DNA from: Gemmata massiliana
GTDB lineage: Bacteria; Planctomycetota; Planctomycetia; Gemmatales; Gemmataceae
Direction of reading: 5' to 3'
Assembly: GCF_901538265.1 (NCBI RefSeq)
Contig: NZ_LR593886.1
Span: 6,221,738-6,285,737, forward strand
DNA length: 64,000 bases
Positions 62,501 through 64,000 of the stretch are shown one piece after another. Position 1 is the first letter of the stretch; every line of letters begins with the position of its first letter. Position numbers and translations under genes: made by a program. Under the pieces are notes generated by a model. The model was not told where the DNA came from. It worked only from the letters and a program-made list of their open reading frames with translations, and did no database searches.

Positions 62501-63961
62501 ATGAAGAGCGGATTTACCGGCCCGTTGGAAAGTATCGGCTGTTGCTGCCACCGCATCCCGAAGAGCTACAAGACCGGGATGCGCGTGGACGGGCACATCT
62601 ACGCGAACGACAAGCTCCTGGAAGCCATCCGCAAGGACCAGGCGCCGGACCAGGTCGCGAACGTGGCGATGCTCCCGGGCATCCAGGTCGCGAGCATCGC
62701 GATGCCGGACATCCACTGGGGCTACGGGTTCTGTATCGGCGGCGTGTGCGCGACCGACCCCGAAGAGGGCGGCGTGATCTCGCCCGGGGGCGTCGGGTAC
62801 GACATCAATTGCGGCGTCCGGTTCATCAAAACCAACCTCTACCTGGACGACGTCAAGCACCACATGAAGAAACTGGTGAAGGCACTGTTCTACACCGTTC
62901 CGAGCGGGGCCGGGCGCACCGGGCGCTACAAGTTCGACGCCACCGAGACGCGCCGGCTGATGGGCGAAGGCCCGCGCTTCGTGATCGACCGCGGGCTGGG
63001 CGTGGCGCGCGACCTCGACCATACCGAGGCGAACGGCCGCATTGACGACGCGGACCCGCACCAGGTCTCCGACCACGCGGTGAAGCGCGGCGCGGAACAG
63101 TGCGGCACGCTCGGCAGCGGCAACCACTTCCTCGAAGTGCAGGTGGTGGACAGCGTCTTCGACGCGGACGTCGCGAAGGTGTTCGGCCTGGAGCTGAACC
63201 AAATCTGCGTGATGATCCACTCGGGGAGCCGCGGGTTGGGCTACCAGGTGTGCGACGACTCGCTCGCCGCGTTCCGCAACTGCTCGACGAAGTACGGCTT
63301 CGAGCTGCCCGACCGACAGCTCGCGTGCGCCCCGGTCGATTCGCCCGAGGGCCGCAAGTACATCGCCGCGATGCGGGCTGCTGCGAACTACGGGTTCTGC
63401 AACCGGCAGCTCCTCATGCAGCAGGCGCGCGAGGTGTTCGCGGGCGTCTTCGGCCGGTCGTGGGAAGACCTCGGCATGGAGCAGCTCTACGACGTCGCGC
63501 ACAACATCGCGAAGCTCGAAGAGCACACGGTGGACGGGAAGAAAAAGAAGGTCTGGGTCCACCGCAAGGGCGCGACGCGGGCGTTCCCGGCCGGGCACCC
63601 GGAAGTGCCCGAGAAGTACCGCACTGTTGGGCAGCCGGTGATTATCCCCGGCGACATGGGGCGCGCGTCGTGGGTGCTGGTCGGTTCGCAGGGCGCGATG
63701 GAGAAGACCTTCGGCACCACGTGCCACGGGGCCGGGCGCGCGATGAGCCGTACCGCGGCGCTGAAAGACGGTGCCGGGCGCAGGATCGACCGCGAGCTCG
63801 AACACAAGGGCGTGATCGCGATGGCGAGCAGCCGCAACGGGCTCGCGGAGGAACAGCCGAAGGCGTACAAGAACGTGGACGACGTGGTGGACGTCGTCCA
63901 CGAGGCCGATTTGTCACGCCGCGTCGCGCGGATGCGGCCCCTGGGTGTAATTAAGGGCTGA
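62501..63961 (+). CDS. rtcB: RNA-splicing ligase RtcB
   Basis: The 486-residue protein starts at the ATG at 62501 (MKSGFTGPLESIGCCCHRIP); a frame opening at 62477 is less likely as it comes from the repeat. Metal and GMP-binding motifs are intact: DIHWGYGFCIGG, SPGGVGYDINCGVRF, CGTLGSGNHFLEVQ, IHSGSRGLG and the guanylylated histidine region GTTCHGAGRAMSR. RtcB joins 2',3'-cyclic-phosphate or 3'-phosphate and 5'-OH RNA ends using GTP. With the archease gene just upstream this is a complete RNA repair pair. Confidence 0.96.
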   Translation: MKSGFTGPLESIGCCCHRIPKSYKTGMRVDGHIYANDKLLEAIRKDQAPDQVANVAMLPGIQVASIAMPDIHWGYGFCIGGVCATDPEEGGVISPGGVGYDINCGVRFIKTNLYLDDVKHHMKKLVKALFYTVPSGAGRTGRYKFDATETRRLMGEGPRFVIDRGLGVARDLDHTEANGRIDDADPHQVSDHAVKRGAEQCGTLGSGNHFLEVQVVDSVFDADVAKVFGLELNQICVMIHSGSRGLGYQVCDDSLAAFRNCSTKYGFELPDRQLACAPVDSPEGRKYIAAMRAAANYGFCNRQLLMQQAREVFAGVFGRSWEDLGMEQLYDVAHNIAKLEEHTVDGKKKKVWVHRKGATRAFPAGHPEVPEKYRTVGQPVIIPGDMGRASWVLVGSQGAMEKTFGTTCHGAGRAMSRTAALKDGAGRRIDRELEHKGVIAMASSRNGLAEEQPKAYKNVDDVVDVVHEADLSRRVARMRPLGVIKG

Positions 63962-64000
63962 GCGCGACGTATGCGGTGTTGAAAGCATTTCTGTTCGTGG

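Noticed and set aside
62339..63901. 520-codon minus-strand frame opposite rtcB
   Set aside because: RtcB motifs are unambiguous on the plus strand; the reverse frame is a His/Val/Arg-rich shadow.

Overview
The window looks like a chromosomal segment of a planctomycete of the family Gemmataceae (Gemmata or a close relative). This rests on GC-rich coding sequence, planctomycete-typical families (PSCyt/DUF1549/DUF1553 with DUF1501, the repeat-companion domain TIGR02996), ECF sigma factors carrying long membrane-anchored C-terminal extensions, and several families of short palindromic intergenic repeats. I see no rRNA, tRNA, CRISPR array, prophage or transposase gene. Family calls come from motifs read by eye, not from database searches.

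Layout. (1) 0.08-13.1 kb: a six-gene minus-strand unit (DUF1501, a membrane/coiled-coil protein, a small protein overlapping it, DUF1549/DUF1553, a small Ala/Gly-rich protein, a WD40 protein) diverges from a plus-strand DUF1549/DUF1553-DUF1501 pair. Both units encode secreted multi-haem-like proteins. (2) 13.3-16.75 kb: a minus-strand unit of a GNAT acetyltransferase, an M16 peptidase-like subunit without the zinc motif, a 46-residue membrane protein and an intact M16 peptidase. (3) 16.75-20 kb: a low-GC gene-poor stretch, a small orphan gene and an ECF sigma factor/secretin-like gene broken by a frameshift. (4) 20-32.7 kb: DUF58 protein, S9 peptidase, PQQ-type beta-propeller, bifunctional-nuclease-domain protein, SpoIIE-type phosphatase, L31 (rpmE2), release factor 1 (prfA), a YHS-domain secreted protein and a secreted beta-rich protein. 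(5) 32.8-37 kb: several unrecognised genes and pdxH. (6) 37-46.3 kb: Gfo/Idh/MocA oxidoreductase, a Tat-type molybdopterin oxidoreductase, a 1259-residue ECF sigma factor with about ten carboxypeptidase-regulatory-like repeats, a divergent Sel1-repeat lipoprotein and a ThiO-like oxidase. (7) 46.5-55.8 kb: two overlapping membrane-anchored GTPases and a CHAD protein, then lipB-lipA, a lipoyl-like domain without its lysine, tmk and holB, with nadD convergent. (8) 55.9-64 kb: galT carrying an in-frame palindromic repeat, a lipoprotein, rplU, a secreted helical protein, a FabH-like synthase, a TIGR02996/MshEN fusion without an ATPase core, archease and rtcB.

The most unusual items are the palindromic repeat translated inside galT, the lysine-less lipoyl domain next to a LipB whose usual catalytic lysine is arginine, the GTPase pair followed by a polyphosphate-binding-type CHAD protein, the fusion of TIGR02996 to the N-terminal half of a type II secretion/pilus ATPase, two membrane-anchored ECF sigma factors in one window, and a possible orphan micro-transcription unit at 24.6-24.8 kb.
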